Positions 32,643 through 44,500 of a DNA stretch of 64,000 nt are shown here, piece by piece. Location: positions 62,001 through 126,000 of the forward strand of contig JAOWBW010000270.1 in assembly GCA_026119855.1 (NCBI GenBank), given 5' to 3'. The stretch is from Campanula takesimana. Lineage: Eukaryota; Streptophyta; Magnoliopsida; Asterales; Campanulaceae. The translations under genes and the position numbers were made by a program. Positions within the stretch are counted from its first letter, which is position 1; each line of letters starts with the position of its first letter. Under the pieces are notes generated by a model that saw only the letters and a program-made list of their open reading frames with translations, was not told where the DNA came from and did not search any database.

Positions 32643-34113
32643 TATGAGATACCCGTGGGAAAAACGAACGGTTCCCTCGAGAATCAAACATGGGATCTTA
32701 TCAACGTTTAACGGAGTCGCCACGTTAGTTTAATTTTAAACCCAAACTTAACGAAAAATGGTTAGAGACAAAGGATTCGGAGGTCAGGTTACGCTTTAGG
32801 AAGAACTCAACCGGTAGTTCACCCAAAGCACCTCGGAAGAAACTGAGTCTCCCTAAAATTTGTTAAAATTGTGCAAGTGTGTGTGTGTGTGTGTGTGTGT
32901 TTTTGAAAATGAGAGAAACTGACTTTAACAGAAAACATTTAAATTTTTGACATAAAGGGTTATTTCGTAAACATTCTGGATTAAAAGGGTACTAGACTGG
33001 AAATGTGCCCCTGGACAAAGTAGCCGTACGGCTATGGAGGGTCTTCCTGGGAATTTTAACAGATTCCCAGGAATCAGTCCAGTTCCAGGCAGAAACAGAG
33101 CATTTTGCTGGAAACTCGACTGTTTGATCATTTCCAGTTATTTTCTTGCAACAAAACATAAATTAAATCATCCATATGCCATTGATCACTAGATTAGACA
33201 CCAAAATAAGGATTTTGGGTGTGATCAAGGCAATCATTGGGGAATAATTGAGAAAAGGTGATGGTCATGGCTTTTGAGCCAAGATCACCATTTGGATGGT
33301 TAAAGATGGAAACTTTAACATCCAAATGGATGATTCTTCCAAGGAAGGGTATTGGGACATCCAAAAATCAACCTTTGATGGATAAAGATTGAATCTTTAT
33401 TATCAAAGGGACATTTTTGAGGTTGACTCATGGTTTGGATGATAAAGATTGCAACTTTATCACCCAAACTTGATCATTCCCTCATTTATTCAACATAAAT
33501 GCAAAGACTTTAAAGTAAATGACATAAATTTAAAGACATAATGTAAAGAGGTGCATAAATGTAAAGATAATATATTAAAGATGCATAAATCATAACAAGC
33601 CTTAGGCTATCCTATGGTTTGTAACCCATCATCATGCATAGAACATGAAGGGCACCATGGATTTCAAGGCTCGGTTCCAAGTGTATATTATTAACAAGAA
33701 GCAAAAGATATAATATGGAGATGAAGAGAAGATGGGGAGAAGGAGGCCTCACCAATTTTGGTTTGGACCTATCTTCTTTCTCTCTTTTCACTCAAATGTG
33801 ATGATCACTCTATTCTGATATGATTTCTGCAGAGCCTTGGCTCTCTTAAATAATTTTCTCCCCTGAAATGATCAGCAAGGGTCTCAATTTATAAGGACTG
33901 AGGGTACCCATAGTAGCCGTACGGCTAGGGCTTTCCCGCGTCCAAACCATCCGTACGGCTCAGCCTGGCGAGCTTCTGGATTTTTCCAAGTTTAATTCCA
34001 GAGCAGTCCTGGAATTTTAGGTTTATCTTAGTGAGGTCTCAGCCTATCAGTTTATCCCTAAATGGTACTAAGAGTTCCTCTAAGTTGGTCAATTTCAGAT
34101 TGGGGTACTTACA
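32643..34113 (-). repeat. 5' LTR of the gag-only Tat element
   Basis: 1471 bp starting TGTAAGTACCCC at 34113 (minus). Minus-strand TATAAATT is at 33893-33886. Palindrome AGCCGTACGGCT occurs at 33915-33926 (just upstream of TATA) and 33022-33033, with a partial copy at 33951-33960. Its terminal CA is changed to TA. Compared with the 3' LTR I counted about seven differences in a 140-bp sample, so the insertion is not recent. Confidence 0.87.
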
Positions 34114-34220
34114 CTAATGCGTTATGGTGATTGACCTTCCTCTCGAACTTATCAAAACATCTTTATATGATTCATTTTCCAATGAATTAATCACCTCAAG
34201 ATTGAATAACTTTCTTAGAA
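34114..34220 (+). mobile_element. Resumption of Tat internal sequence
   Basis: Starts with the second CTAAT and continues the sequence broken at 19667. It resembles 770-830 of this window ('aaaacat..ttctagatgattca'-like). It ends where an LTR in the opposite arrangement begins. Confidence 0.5.
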
Positions 34221-35193
34221 TTGGACCGCTCACCCCGATTGCATACATAGTATTTTTATTTAACTTGTTTTTGTTAATTTCTGTTACTTTCGTTAAGTTC
34301 TTAACTGATTCCGTTAGTTTTGAACTAAATTGAGTAACATAGTTAACTTTAGAGTCATTTCTGTCATTCTGTCGTTTTCAACCGCGAGCGCCTCCGGCAC
34401 AGCTTACGGGATGCGCGCGCTTCTCGCTGCCTAAGCGGGACCCACGCGCTTCCCACAATGGTTGTTACGGATTTGCACCAATTTCCCTCCATTTTTTGAG
34501 TCAAAAAACCTCTATTTTACCTCTAAGTTCATCCCCCCTAGTTTTGTAACTCCAAATCTTTTATTCTAGCCTTTTACTTAAAACAAAATATTTCATCATT
34601 ATTTTCTCTTTATTATTTTATTACCTTTTATTTTTATTGGTCCCATGACCATCTTTTCCTCCCCTCTTCACCTATATAAAGGACCTTCTTGGTTCATTTT
34701 AAAGGGGAGGATTTGGGACACCAAAATAGAGCAACAAAAACTCTACTAAAATCTCTACACACTATTTTCCCTAAAAAACACTTCATTTCGTCACAAATGT
34801 TGAAGTCTTCATTTCCTTCCCAACAAGGTACAATTCTTCTATTTCTTATTTCTTTTATGTCTTTTTAATGTATGCAATCCCCATCAATTGGGACATGACC
34901 AAATGATCACTTCATTACATTGAAGTTGGTTAAAGGTTATCTCCCTACATTTTTATTCTCTTTTAATTCTCCATTTTCTCATAATGTAATAGTTAGCACA
35001 AGTTTGTATTAATAAAAGAAGGACTTTTCATACTTAGAACACCAAAGGTAGCAAGACCGGCTTTAGCCGGGCGGAGTGGGTGTTTAAGTACTTCCCACTC
35101 CGTAACCTAACCCTTGAACCCGTCTCTCCCGAATCTCTGGTTTTATATATAAAATTAGGCTATATTAGGTTTTTCTTATGTTCCTCTAAAACA
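34221..35193 (+). repeat. Left Tat LTR of an inverted pair (5'-truncated)
   Basis: 973 bp, the reverse complement of 36696-37666 but missing the first 15 bp (TGTAGACACCCCGCC). TATATAAA is at 34673-34680. A GC-rich stretch with ATGCGCGCGCTT lies near 34410. It is followed by PBS TGGCGACTCTA at 35198. Confidence 0.8.
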
Positions 35194-35241
35194 TAGGTGG
35201 CGACTCTACTTTAAAACCAAATAGACATCCTAGGATAATTA

Positions 35242-36594
35242 TGTTAGTGTTGTATGCTCTAGGCACGTTATTTGAACGATTAATGTTATCTATTGATTAT
35301 GTCTTAATAAAGATATTGAATGTTGATTATTATACCTCTTGCATATTTATTATAATAATCCCCATCCCTAGTACTTATGAAGAACTAGTATAAGTTTAAT
35401 TTGATAATCATATGATGATTATGTGTATGGGATACAAGTTAAACTTATAGGTATATGTTGGTAAACATATACTGGACATGACCCAAAGATGAGGCTTATG
35501 TCATGGTCATAATGTCATAATTAAACCTCTAATAGTTATAACATTGAATCCCTAGACCTGAGATTATTACAGTCTTCCAGATAATGAACACTACGTTTGA
35601 TATATTCAAACGTTACCCTTAAACAGGTAACTATAAAGAATGATGAAATGCATGGCCGTGCTCAAATGAATTGATTGGATAAATGTCATTTGTATTATCA
35701 ATATATTCGGAATCGAGAAAGTATTGAGCATTGTAAGTTGACCATTGACCATGGCTTACGTTCAATAACATCGTGGACAAAAGGATTATGATATGTTCTA
35801 TAAAGGATTCACGAACTTTGACAAGTTATATTAATTGGGAAGTCATGATAGCTTACTAGAGTCCGCTCATGATTTATGAGTACAAATGTGTTTGGACTCA
35901 TTGCCAACTTAATATAATCCTATGGGGTCACACACAAAAGAACGAATTGTTAAAAAATGCTAAAATTGACTTTCTGCTGGTGCTCGGCTGAGCACCTTAA
36001 AGGACTCGGCCGAGCAAGGGAAACAGAAAGACAAAAATTAGAGGCGCTCGGCCGAGCACCTCAAAGGACTCGGCCGAGCATGCCATGTTCGGGCCCAGTT
36101 TCCTGATTTCGTATTGTGACGGGTTTTAACCTATTTCTCCTAAAGGGTTTAGGCTTAATGAGTTTAAATACTCCTCTAAATATCCTAATCAGAGACAATT
36201 GATACTTGATCAATAAGAGAGCCTCCAAGAGAGAAAAAAATGGTCTTCTTCTTCCTCAAGAACAAGAACAATATTTTCACATAGCCTTCATAATAGAAAC
36301 GTGTTCTATTGGGTCTAGCAATCCGGATCAAGAAGAGTTCTTGATATTCGTTCGCGTGTGGATAAACATAGAGGGCGTTGGCATCAACTCCTCCAAGTTC
36401 GTGATCCGAGCCTTGAGGTCGTGTTCCTGCGATCGTGATTCAAAGAAGCGCGAAGAACAAAGATTGAAGATCTGAAAATTTTAAAGCATCACCGCGGTTA
36501 GTATTCTAAATTCATCTTCGTATTAATTTAATCATCTTGAATGGATCTAGGCTTTTGGGTTTATTCCGCTGCGTTTCATTATGCAAACCCAACA
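35242..36594 (+). mobile_element. Copia-type solo LTR at the palindrome centre
   Basis: 1353 bp starting TGTTAGTGTTG and ending AACCCAACA, flanked by AATTA (35237-35241) and AATTC (36595-36599), an imperfect 5-bp TSD. The end block (ttccgctgcg...aacccaaca) is characteristic of several copia LTRs. Four CTCGGCCGAG-type palindromes occur at 35980-36078, upstream of a TATA-like TTTAAATA (36163-36170). It has no internal region; the 89-codon ORF inside it is probably incidental. Confidence 0.72.
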
Positions 36595-36656
36595 AATTCA
36601 TGCGCTCTAGCTAAGCCAGGGGAAACCACGGCTTAGCTAGGGCGCGTGAATTATCC
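36595..36656. repeat. Central hairpin of the LTR palindrome
   Basis: 'aattcatgcgctctagctaagcc' is mirrored within about 30 bp by 'ggcttagctagggcgcgtgaatt', so the head-to-head LTR arms meet in a short imperfect inverted repeat with a loop of about a dozen bases. Confidence 0.75.
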
Positions 36657-36695
36657 TAGGATGTCTATTTGGTTTTAAAGTAGAGTCGCCACCTA

Positions 36696-37681
36696 TGTTT
36701 TATAGGAACATAAGAAAAACCTAATGATTAGCCTAAGTTTTGTTACGAAAATCAGAGATTCGAGAGAGACGGGTTCGGGGGTTAGGTTACGGAGTGGGAA
36801 GTACTTAAACACCCACTCCGCCCGGCTAAAGCCGGTCTTGCTACTTTTGGTGTTCTAATGTAAAAAAGTCATTCTTTTATTAATATAAACTTGTGCTAAC
36901 AATTACATTATGAGAAAATGGAGAATTAAAAGTGAATAAAAATGTAGGGAGATAACCTTTAACCAACTTCAATGTAATGAAGTGATCATTTGGTCATGTC
37001 TCAATTGATGGGGATTGCATACATTAAAAAGACATAAAAGAAATAAGAAATAGAAGAATTGTACCTTGTTGGGAAAGAAATGAAGACTTCAACATTTGTG
37101 AGGAAATGAAGTGTTTTTTTTGAGAAAATAGCGTGTAGAGATTTTAGTAGAGTTTTTGGTGCTCTATTTTGGTGTCCTAAATCTTCTCTTTTAAAATGAA
37201 CCAAGAAGGTCCTTTATATAGGTGAAGAGGGGAGGAAAGGATGGTCATGGGACCAATAAAAGGGAATGAAATAATAAAGATAAAATAATGATGAAATATT
37301 TTGTTTAAAAAAAAATGCTAGAATAAAGGATTTGGAGTTACAAAACTAGGGGGGATGAACTTAGAGGTAAAAAATAGGCTTTTTGAATCAGAAAATGGAG
37401 GGAAATTGGTACAAATCCGTAACAGCCATTGTGAGAAGCGCGCGGGTCCCGCTTATGGAGCCCAACGCGCGCGCATCCCATAGACTGTGCTGGAGGTGCC
37501 CGAGGGTAAAAATGACAGAATGACAGAAATGACTCTAAAGTTAACTCTGTTATTCAGTTTAGTCCAAAACTAACGAAATCAGTTAAGAACTTAACGGAAG
37601 TAACAGAAATTAACAAAAACAAGTTAAATGAAAATACTATGTATGCAATCGGGGTGAGCGGTCCAAGGCGGGGTGTCTACA
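36696..37681 (-). repeat. Right Tat LTR of an inverted pair (full length)
   Basis: 986 bp on the minus strand, starting TGTAGACACCCCGCC at 37681 and followed by PBS TGGCGACTCTA (36691-36681). Together with 34221-35240 it forms ~1-kb inverted arms. It cuts the copia integrase fragment at 37682. Confidence 0.82.
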
Positions 37682-39410
37682 CTCTATAGCTTCATCTTTA
37701 CTTTTGAGAAGATGCACATAATAATATTTTGGGACATCATCATCAAAAATCATAAAGTACTTATTGTCACCTCGTAATTGTGTTGATTTAAAGTCACATA
37801 CGTCCGTGTGAACTAACTCGAGTGGTTAATTATTTCTTTCAATTGAATAGAATGACTTTCTTGTTAGTTTTGCTTCTACACAAGTTTCACATTTTTTTTT
37901 ACAATCAACTTTTTTAATTTAGGAATAAAATTTAAATTAGTTAATCGTAGTATAAAATCAAAATTAACATGTCGTGCCACAAATTAGATAACTCAAGCAA
38001 GTAAACAGAAGAAATATTCATTTCATTGATACTTGGCTTAACAATCATTACATTTAGCTTGAACAAGCCATCATTGACATAGCCTTTTTCCTACAAACAT
38101 TCCATTCTTTTGACAAAGTGACTACATTGGACTCAAACACAATACGAAAACTATACTTAATCAAAAGCTATCCGGACACCAAGTTCTTCCGGATATCAGG
38201 CACATAAACCACATTGTTGGGAGTCAACTCCTTCCCGAATGTAATCTTCAAAACCACTTTCCCTTCACCTTTGATTTTAGAAGTGGCCGAATTCCCCACA
38301 AATAGCTTCTCACCATTTTCCTTTGCAACAAATGTACTAAACGTGTATTTATTAGAGCACACTTGTCTAGTAGCACCGGTGTCAATCCACCATTGATTTG
38401 TGTTTGAATCCACCAAATTCACCTAAGAAATTACCGCCGCGAGGTGCATTTCGGACACGTCCTTAACAATGCCTTCCACCAAGTTCGCTTCATGAGCCTT
38501 CTTGGGCAACTTGCAAGTGTGAGTCATGTGGCCTTTACCGCTAAATTGTAACAAGTTCTTATGAACTTCTTCTTGGAAACACCACTCTTTGGCCCCAAGT
38601 GGGACTCAACTTTTCCTTTTCCTTTGCCAAGGCCTTTGCCTTTGGATCTTTGGCCATACTCCACCACATTGGCCTTAGCCACACTAGGGACAAACTTTTC
38701 TCTGCGGCCCTATTGCCTTCTTCAATGCTCAAACGAAGAATAAGCCCTTCAACATTCATTTCCTTTCGCTTATGCTTTAGGTAGTTCTTGAAATCAATCC
38801 AAGATGGAGGCAATTTTTCAATGATTGTAGCCTCTTGAAAACATTCACTTAGAACTATACCCTCAGCATGAACCTCATGCAAAATCGTTTGCAACTCATC
38901 CACTTTAGTTTTCACAGTCTTGTTGTCCACCATCTTATAATCAAGGAAACATGCAACAATGAGTTTCTTTGTTCCCGCATCCTCTAGTTTATACATGTGG
39001 TCCAAAGACATCCACAATTCCTTAGAAGTATTCTTTTCACTAAACACATCGTAAAGAGAATATGAAAGTGAATTGGGGATATAGTTTTTTCAAAGGAATT
39101 CCTCATGCTTCCGTGCTTCAACCGCAACTAAGGTTGTTACATCAGTTTCATTCTCACCTACCTTTGGCATATCCTCTTTCAAATATTTAGCCAAGTTTAA
39201 GGTAGTGAGATAGAAAAGCATCTTTTGTTGCGAAAGCTTAAAATTGTGGTCAACAAACTTCTCTGGCTTTTCTGCATTAGGGGTTGAAATATGAACTATT
39301 GGAGGGTTAGTCATAATGGTCGAGCCACTACCACTTCCAGTTTTTGGTCTAGTTTGGGGTCCAATTTGAGGTCCATTTTCCTTACCAGCTATGTTGAAAT
39401 CAATTATCAT
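37682..39410 (-). pseudogene. Ty1/copia gag-protease-integrase fragment
   Basis: Minus strand. The gag N-terminal part starts near 39410 (FNIAGKE, then KPEKFVDHNFKLSQQKMLFY). The UBN2-type gag body spans about 39047-38559 (SKELWMSLDHMYKLEDAG). A frame-broken zinc-knuckle region lies near 38540. The protease start spans 38422-38168 with WWIDTGATRQVC. A decayed GAG-pre-integrase and the first part of integrase (NKYFMIFDDD, HLLKSKDEAIE) run up to 37682. Several stops and frameshifts separate the blocks. Truncated by the inserted Tat LTR; no RT remains. Lineage not assigned. Confidence 0.8.
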
Positions 39411-40711
39411 CTCTGAAACACAAATAAATTATTAGCAAAGGTTTTACTGTAATGCTTTCCCTTCTAAAGGTTAATAGTCTTAAGATTGTTGGCACAATTA
39501 CAAGTAAAGAAGAGAAATCAATTACAGAAAATAAATAACAAAAAAAATAAGTAAGTAGCAAAATTGAAATCGACAGCAACAACAATCTGGTTGGCACGAG
39601 CCCAATGTTAACCACTGTTTCTTTAAGACTTATTCATCCCCTCACCGATAGTGCTTAAGCCTTCCTTGGACGCTAGTCTCCCAGGATAGAACGTGCGGAC
39701 CGGGGACAATTTGCACTACAAGTTCCCGGCGAATTAGCAATGTGCTTTGACAGTATCATCACGAGCAATTTATGCAGGAGGCCAAAGAATTGATGAACAA
39801 TATGCAACTAGAGAAAGAGAGGAGAAATGGTGGAAAACTTGGTGTCTCAATTGCTTGTGAGCTCTCCTTTTTATACTTCTCAAGTGATTTCTCATTTACT
39901 CTGAGAATCAATTAGGATTGCCAGTTACAAAATGTATTTAAATTCTTGAACATTATGATCCAAAATTTATTTGCCGGTCATGAAGAAAATTAATTTTGAC
40001 AATTAATTTTGCATTCATTGGTTGAATTTAATATGCTCCATTAGCTGGTAATGCTCTACCGGAAACATTTCATCAGCTGGCAATGCTCCACTAGCAAAGC
40101 TTAACTAGCAACATTCCACTGGCAAAGTTCTATTGGCAACTTTCCACTGGTAAAGTTCCATAGGCAATGTCATTGGTAAAGCCACGGGTGACATCATAAG
40201 CATAGCTATACATGACATCATAAGCACAGCCATAGGTGACACCATCAGCAAAGTCATAGGTGACACCATCAGCAAAGCCATTGTGACATTATCAGCAAAG
40301 ATATAGGTGATGTCATCAGCAAAGCCGGTGACCTCATCAGCAAAGCCACATGTGACATCATCAGCAAAGCCGGTGACATCATCAGCAACATTACCTTCAA
40401 CAACGTCTGATCATCAGCAACGCTTCACTTGTTTCAATCAACTACTTTTCCCAACTCAACAAATTATCTTTGAGCATCACAATTAATTTGGTCATTTAAC
40501 AAATAACCCATTTAAAGAAATAATCATTATTTCCTTCACACCAATGCATTTTTTCCAACTGTCCATCCAATCCAAAACAAGGCATCATAATTTATTTTAG
40601 TTAAAATAAAAAAGCATACAAACACTTTAAGTACATTAACTACAGAGCCCCATTAGCATCCGTACATCACAACATATACCTCTCATAATTGATCGACGTC
40701 CCTGTTACAAA
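39411..40711 (-). mobile_element. Putative 5' UTR and LTR of the copia fragment
   Basis: Lies upstream of the copia gag on the minus strand. A possible LTR end is TGTTAACCACTG at 39608 (plus strand view) and a possible start is near 40711 ('gttaca'). Boundaries are uncertain: no matching second LTR, clear TSD or standard PBS was found. Non-coding. Confidence 0.35.
40045..40400. repeat. Short tandem repeats in putative copia LTR
   Basis: About eight to ten units of roughly 25-30 bp with 'catcagcaaagcc' and 'ggtgacat', preceded by looser 'actggcaa(a)gtt' repeats. Confidence 0.75.
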
Positions 40712-41579
40712 TATGACAAACATGGCATGTGAAGAAATTAAAGAAAGATTAATTGTTACGTAAACACATCTTTTCCGAATAATGCAAAACAACCAAATTT
40801 ATGTTCCAAAATAAAATCCAAATCTTGTATGATTACATCAAAATCAATTTATATTAATCATACTATATGGTCTATGCATAATTTGTACAAAGGTCGACGC
40901 CATTTGAGAAAGATTTACAACAGATGATACAAATAAATGGATTTTTCTTACTATGAAATTGAACGACAAATATTCAGAGGCGAAACAATGTTTTGATTTT
41001 CTTTAGATTATCCAAAAGTGATTCTCCAAGAAGTTAGATAAAAGCAGATTGTGCTACAACACATTCGTATGGGATTTCAATGTAAAACACAAATTTACTA
41101 GCCAAACATATTGTGAATCGAGTTCACGCGCGTTCGGGATGTCAATAACACACTTCAAAACCCACCATTACTCTTATAGTTCAACTATCAAACTTAATTT
41201 GAGATATGACCATGGACATGTTTAGAGCGGGTGGAAGGCGACAAGTTAATGAGATATTATATGAATTAATGAAGGAGCATGTGGTATTTTTATCTGAAAA
41301 ACATTAGAGGTATTTTAAAAAATAAAGTGTACTCTTGTAACATATGTATGGGCTTTAAGGATCATAGGGTCAATAGCCGTTATGTTGTGTTGTAAGGGTG
41401 ACAGATAGGGTTTTTGTTTATATTTATGGTTTGTGCCTGTGCCGGAGCTGCAGCACTTTTTACCGCCGCTTCCCTCAGTCAGTGAGTCAGTCATGCAACT
41501 GTCAATCTCGTTAACAACATTTGTCCTAACTTAAATTGTCAATTACTCTATTCTACAAACCTGAATTCATTAATTTGGG
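40712..41579 (+). promoter_or_regulatory. Upstream region of LARP1 (promoter and 5'UTR, approximate)
   Basis: No gene or clear repeat. AT-rich until about 41440, then a more GC-rich stretch leading to the LARP1 start. TATATTTA near 41420 is a candidate TATA element about 160 bp before the ATG. The transcription start was not determined. Confidence 0.35.
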
Positions 41580-44500
41580 ATGATGGTGGCGGAGGAGGAG
41601 AATGAAGCCAGCCGGAAAGAACTCCCGAAATCACCATGGAAGACGGCGACGGCGTCGGCGAATTCTTCTTCTGTGGATGCAACAACTCGAATTCCTTTGA
41701 TTGATGCAGATTCTAGATCCGGGCCTGCTCTCTCTCCTCTCAAGTCCCCTTGTTCTCCACTTGGTTCTTCTACAATTCCGGCTTCTGCTCCGATGCCTGC
41801 CCCTCCGGTCCGTTCTATTTTATCTATTATTTCCACCAGTGATATACATTTGTCAAGTTTATGCCAAGTGATTAATTACCTTTCTGCAATTTTCGATCTC
41901 CATGGTCCATGCAGCAATTGTACCAAAACTCTAAAATGGTGCAATTTCAACACCAAATATTTTCCACCATCTCCAACAACTTACTTCAAATCTTGCACCA
42001 AATTAGAATATTCTCAAAATATTCCTTATTATTTCATTTGATAAAAATATTTTCCAGTAATTGCTATATTATTATTGATAATATGATTCAAATTACATTA
42101 TATTAAATTTTATGCAATAAAATTACATAATTAAACAAGACAAGAATAAATGCATTTAGTATAAAAATATATAGAAAGAAATATGAAAACAGACAATTAA
42201 GAAGAAATACGATTTAAAAAAAATATTATTAGTAATATAAATAACACAAAGTTATAATGTCTCCATTCCAAGATTTTTATTTTATTTTATTTTTTATCAA
42301 AAACCAATTTTCAAAATTTTAATTACTCATTTTAGGACGAAGAAAGTATGATACTTTAAATGAGAGAGAGGGAGAGAAGAAGAAGAAGAAGGGATAGCGC
42401 AGCTACAGTGCTGCGCCAAATTTGGCGCATTCACAGGAGATCTTCATTCTAGCGCAGAAGATAGAGCAACTGTTGGAGTATTGTTAGAGTTGGTCTTAGC
42501 TCTTTTATTATGCTCCCTCCATCCCAAACAAATTATCAGATAATGTCATTATATTTGAAATTTTAAATTACAGTACTTCTAATAAGTTGGATAAATTTGA
42601 AAGAACTAGTAAATTTAGCTTGTGTTGACTTGGCCATTATACCTGTTTGATGAAAATTATAATCATCTCGCGTTGACCAAAATAAGTGAATCTTTTTTCG
42701 CGTTGACTGGACTGGAGTAGTTTGTATAAACTTGGCTCAGCTTCTGATGGAGCTCTTATTTAACAGGCACTCGGATAAAAGGTATTGCCTTTGTAATGCT
42801 TAGCTGATATCGGTTCTGTTAATCACTGTCGTTACTGAATTTCTCTTGCACACCAATGGGATAAGTCTGAAGATTGCTTATGCACTTATCTACGCAAACA
42901 CCATTATATATTTATTTTTATTAGCCTCTATGATGCAATACACTTGCATTCTGATTGCCAATCTCCCTATCCCCAAAATTACCCTTTTTCATGATATTGA
43001 CTGGTCATGGTTCCAGATATATCTGGTGTGCAAGAGTGCAATCTGCTGGTGCTTTGTGGTATCGAACCATCAGGATGAAATGGATTTCAACATATATGAA
43101 TAAACACAATCTGTGGCATGCTTGATATGTCCTGATTTTTGTGGATTATTTTGCTGAAAGTGTTTTAAGTTCATGCTACTTTCCTGCTTTTCAGGTATTA
43201 GCTGAGCCACAAAAGGCGCATGGGCTTGGGAACCTTAATTTTTCGTCAAGGCACTCACACCGTCAGCAAAAAGGAGGCGCCAAGCGCAACCCTAATGGCG
43301 TACCACCTTTTCATGGACCTGTACCATATCAACAACCTATAATTCCACCTGTTTTTAACAATATGGTACCTAGGACACACATTCCTATGCCAGGGTATGC
43401 ATATCAGCCTACCCCTTTACCTTTTGTTCAACCAATAAATGGTAGCAGTCACCCTCAACCACGTCCCAGCTTTTCTAGTAAACCTAACGGGCAAGAATCA
43501 GGTGGACATTTTCATCCTGCATGGCATAATCATCGACCATTTGGCTCTAAGGATAATTTCCCAGTGCAACAAAGTTTTGGGCCCAGAGCCTTCATAAGGC
43601 CGCCAATTTTTGGCCCAATTCCTGGCTTCATCAATGGACCAACCTTTCCTGGTAAGTTTAGTGTTAACTCATATAAATATATGCTGATATTTAATTTTGC
43701 GCTTCCTTAAATTCTTTTATCTGAAATACTTCATTCTTTGTGAGCAAAGAGTCCCATCTTGACTTGTTGCTAGATTTTGACTAAATGTGTGCTAGCTTAT
43801 TTTGTTAAATTATAGAATTGCGATCCATAGTGTTTTCAGGGGATGGGATTTTATTATTCTAAACCATACTAAATGTATGCCAAGTCTTGATTTGATTAGA
43901 TCCATTTAAAGGAAAGTGGACTGTTTGATTAGAAAGGAGGGAGTATTATTATTTTTTGTAGTTGGTGCTGGCACCCTATACCCTCTCACATTATCCTTGT
44001 AGGTTTTTTTTTAAAAAAACAATAATAATAATTCAATGTGGTCCCATATGCAGGCCCTCCTGGATCTGTATACTATCTTCCTGCTGTACCTCCAGTCTCT
44101 ATTCAGGGGCCGCCCCCACCATTTCTCGCACCACATCCTTCAAATTCTGGGGCTGTTTTACCCTCGACGTTGCTTGACTTGACAGCTAGTATTACAAAGC
44201 AAATTGAGTACTACTTCTGGTAAGTAATATCAAGAAATTACTGCTTTATATTAACCTGTTTTATTGGTGTAGACACACACAGGTGTATATAATGCAAAAT
44301 TTCATGCACATTGTTGCAAAGTTGACATAAATAATGAGAACCAATCTCCTCAATAGGCAAGAAAGATCTAGTAACGTAGAAACCACATGTAAAGTAGATG
44401 AAGCGAAGTAAAAGAGAAAGCCCTCGACTCCTCTCTCCTAGGTAACCCTAATCACTCTCTGAAACAGTCCCTAACTTGTTTGGAAAACAACCCCTAACTC

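Larger units (their letters stand above)
19668..34113 (-). mobile_element. Gag-only Tat/Ogre-type element with duplicated interior (TR-GAG-like)
   Basis: A 14.4-kb element on the minus strand flanked by perfect TSD CTAAT (19663-19667 and 34114-34118). LTRs are 19668-21134 and 32643-34113. The PBS (32631-32641) and polypurine tract (21135-21146) are in place. The interior codes only for a broken gag C-terminal region with a zinc knuckle; no protease, RT, RNase H or integrase motif was seen on either strand. The interior is two head-to-tail copies of a 4.9-kb unit followed by a 3' region with three tandem-repeat arrays. This fits a non-autonomous gag-only element that needs pol in trans; the single-unit ancestor would be about 9.5 kb. 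Confidence 0.85.

Noticed and set aside
36206..36475. 89-codon open frame in the copia solo LTR
   Set aside because: Lies within the LTR leader; no known domain and no sign of splicing.
42513..42730. Possible further Stowaway-like MITE in LARP1 intron 1 ('ctccctccatccc' ... 'ggactggagtag')
   Set aside because: The right end is too decayed and no clear TSD was found.
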